Shown: piece after piece, positions 4,928-5,061 of the stretch | Numbering within the stretch: the first letter of the stretch is position 1 | How the letters are laid out: each line of letters opens with the position of its first letter | Source of the DNA: CAMLHU01 sp031393795 | GTDB lineage: Bacteria > Gemmatimonadota > Gemmatimonadetes > Gemmatimonadales > GWC2-71-9 | NCBI GenBank assembly: GCA_031393795.1 | Contig: JANMWE010000157.1 | Location: 1 to 5,061, forward strand | Length of the DNA: 5,061 nt | Reading direction: 5' to 3' | Program-made: the position numbers and the translations under genes | The notes under the pieces: model-generated | Seen by the model: only the letters and a program-made list of their open reading frames with translations | Databases searched by the model: none | What the model was told of the DNA's origin: nothing

Positions 4928-5061
4928 ATGCAACCAGCCGTCACCGCCGAATGGAACTGCACCCGCTGCGGCTCCACCAACCGGAAGCTCGTCCCCACCG
5001 CGACCGCCGAGGTGAACGACAAGTGCGTCACCTGCCACGCCAAGCACGTGGTGAAGCCGGG
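4928..5061 (+). CDS. Small zinc-ribbon protein, truncated by the window end
   Basis: An open frame from the ATG at 4928 runs off the window after 44 complete codons without a stop. The visible peptide has two CxxC pairs: C11-T-R-C14 and C33-V-T-C36, 18 residues apart, with Gly-Ser after the first pair. This is the pattern of a zinc ribbon binding one Zn ion through four cysteines. The second knuckle is followed by His37 and His40 and basic residues. Such small proteins may bind nucleic acid or act as adaptors; the function cannot be told from this fragment. It is separated from ruvA by 118 bases holding the heptamer hairpin, so it may be a separate transcription unit. The cysteine spacing and the GGAG upstream support it as a real gene. 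Confidence 0.7.
   Translation, partial: MQPAVTAEWNCTRCGSTNRKLVPTATAEVNDKCVTCHAKHVVKP

Overview
The window is about 5 kb of GC-rich, tightly packed bacterial chromosome. It has seven genes, several of them joined by ATGA or CTGA stop/start overlaps. A GT9 (heptosyltransferase-type) glycosyltransferase and a lipoprotein with a lipobox point to a Gram-negative cell envelope. High GC, the yebC-ruvC-ruvA order and sparse Shine-Dalgarno signals would fit Gemmatimonadota or another GC-rich soil lineage. That placement is an impression from gene content, not a demonstrated result.

Layout. Bases 12-85 form a long hairpin whose arms are built from 7-base repeats. Next, on the + strand, come a GT9 glycosyltransferase (114-1139), an unrecognised 124-residue protein whose start overlaps the previous stop (1136-1510), and a stand-alone DnaB-type RecA-fold ATPase without the helicase N-terminal domain (1522-2388). 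A short hairpin at 2382-2405 separates it from a convergent lipoprotein gene on the - strand (2399-2884). The 82-base gap 2885-2966 holds divergent candidate promoters. The second + strand block is yebC (2970-3722), ruvC (3719-4222) and ruvA (4219-4809), a probable operon with both junctions overlapping by four bases. After ruvA lies a second hairpin made of different 7-base repeats (4826-4894), then the start of a small CxxC/CxxC zinc-ribbon gene cut by the window end. No stretch longer than 300 bases lacks a gene.

How the genes work together. RuvA and RuvC belong to the RuvABC Holliday-junction system: RuvA binds the junction and loads RuvB, and RuvC cuts it. RuvB is not encoded here. YebC is a conserved translation or regulatory factor often found next to ruvC. 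The upstream block joins an envelope sugar transferase to a DnaB-like ATPase through an unknown small protein, and the functional link is not obvious.

I see no defence system, CRISPR array, transposase, tRNA or rRNA. The most unusual signals are the two intergenic hairpins with 7-base periodicity and the apparent CTG start codon of ruvC.
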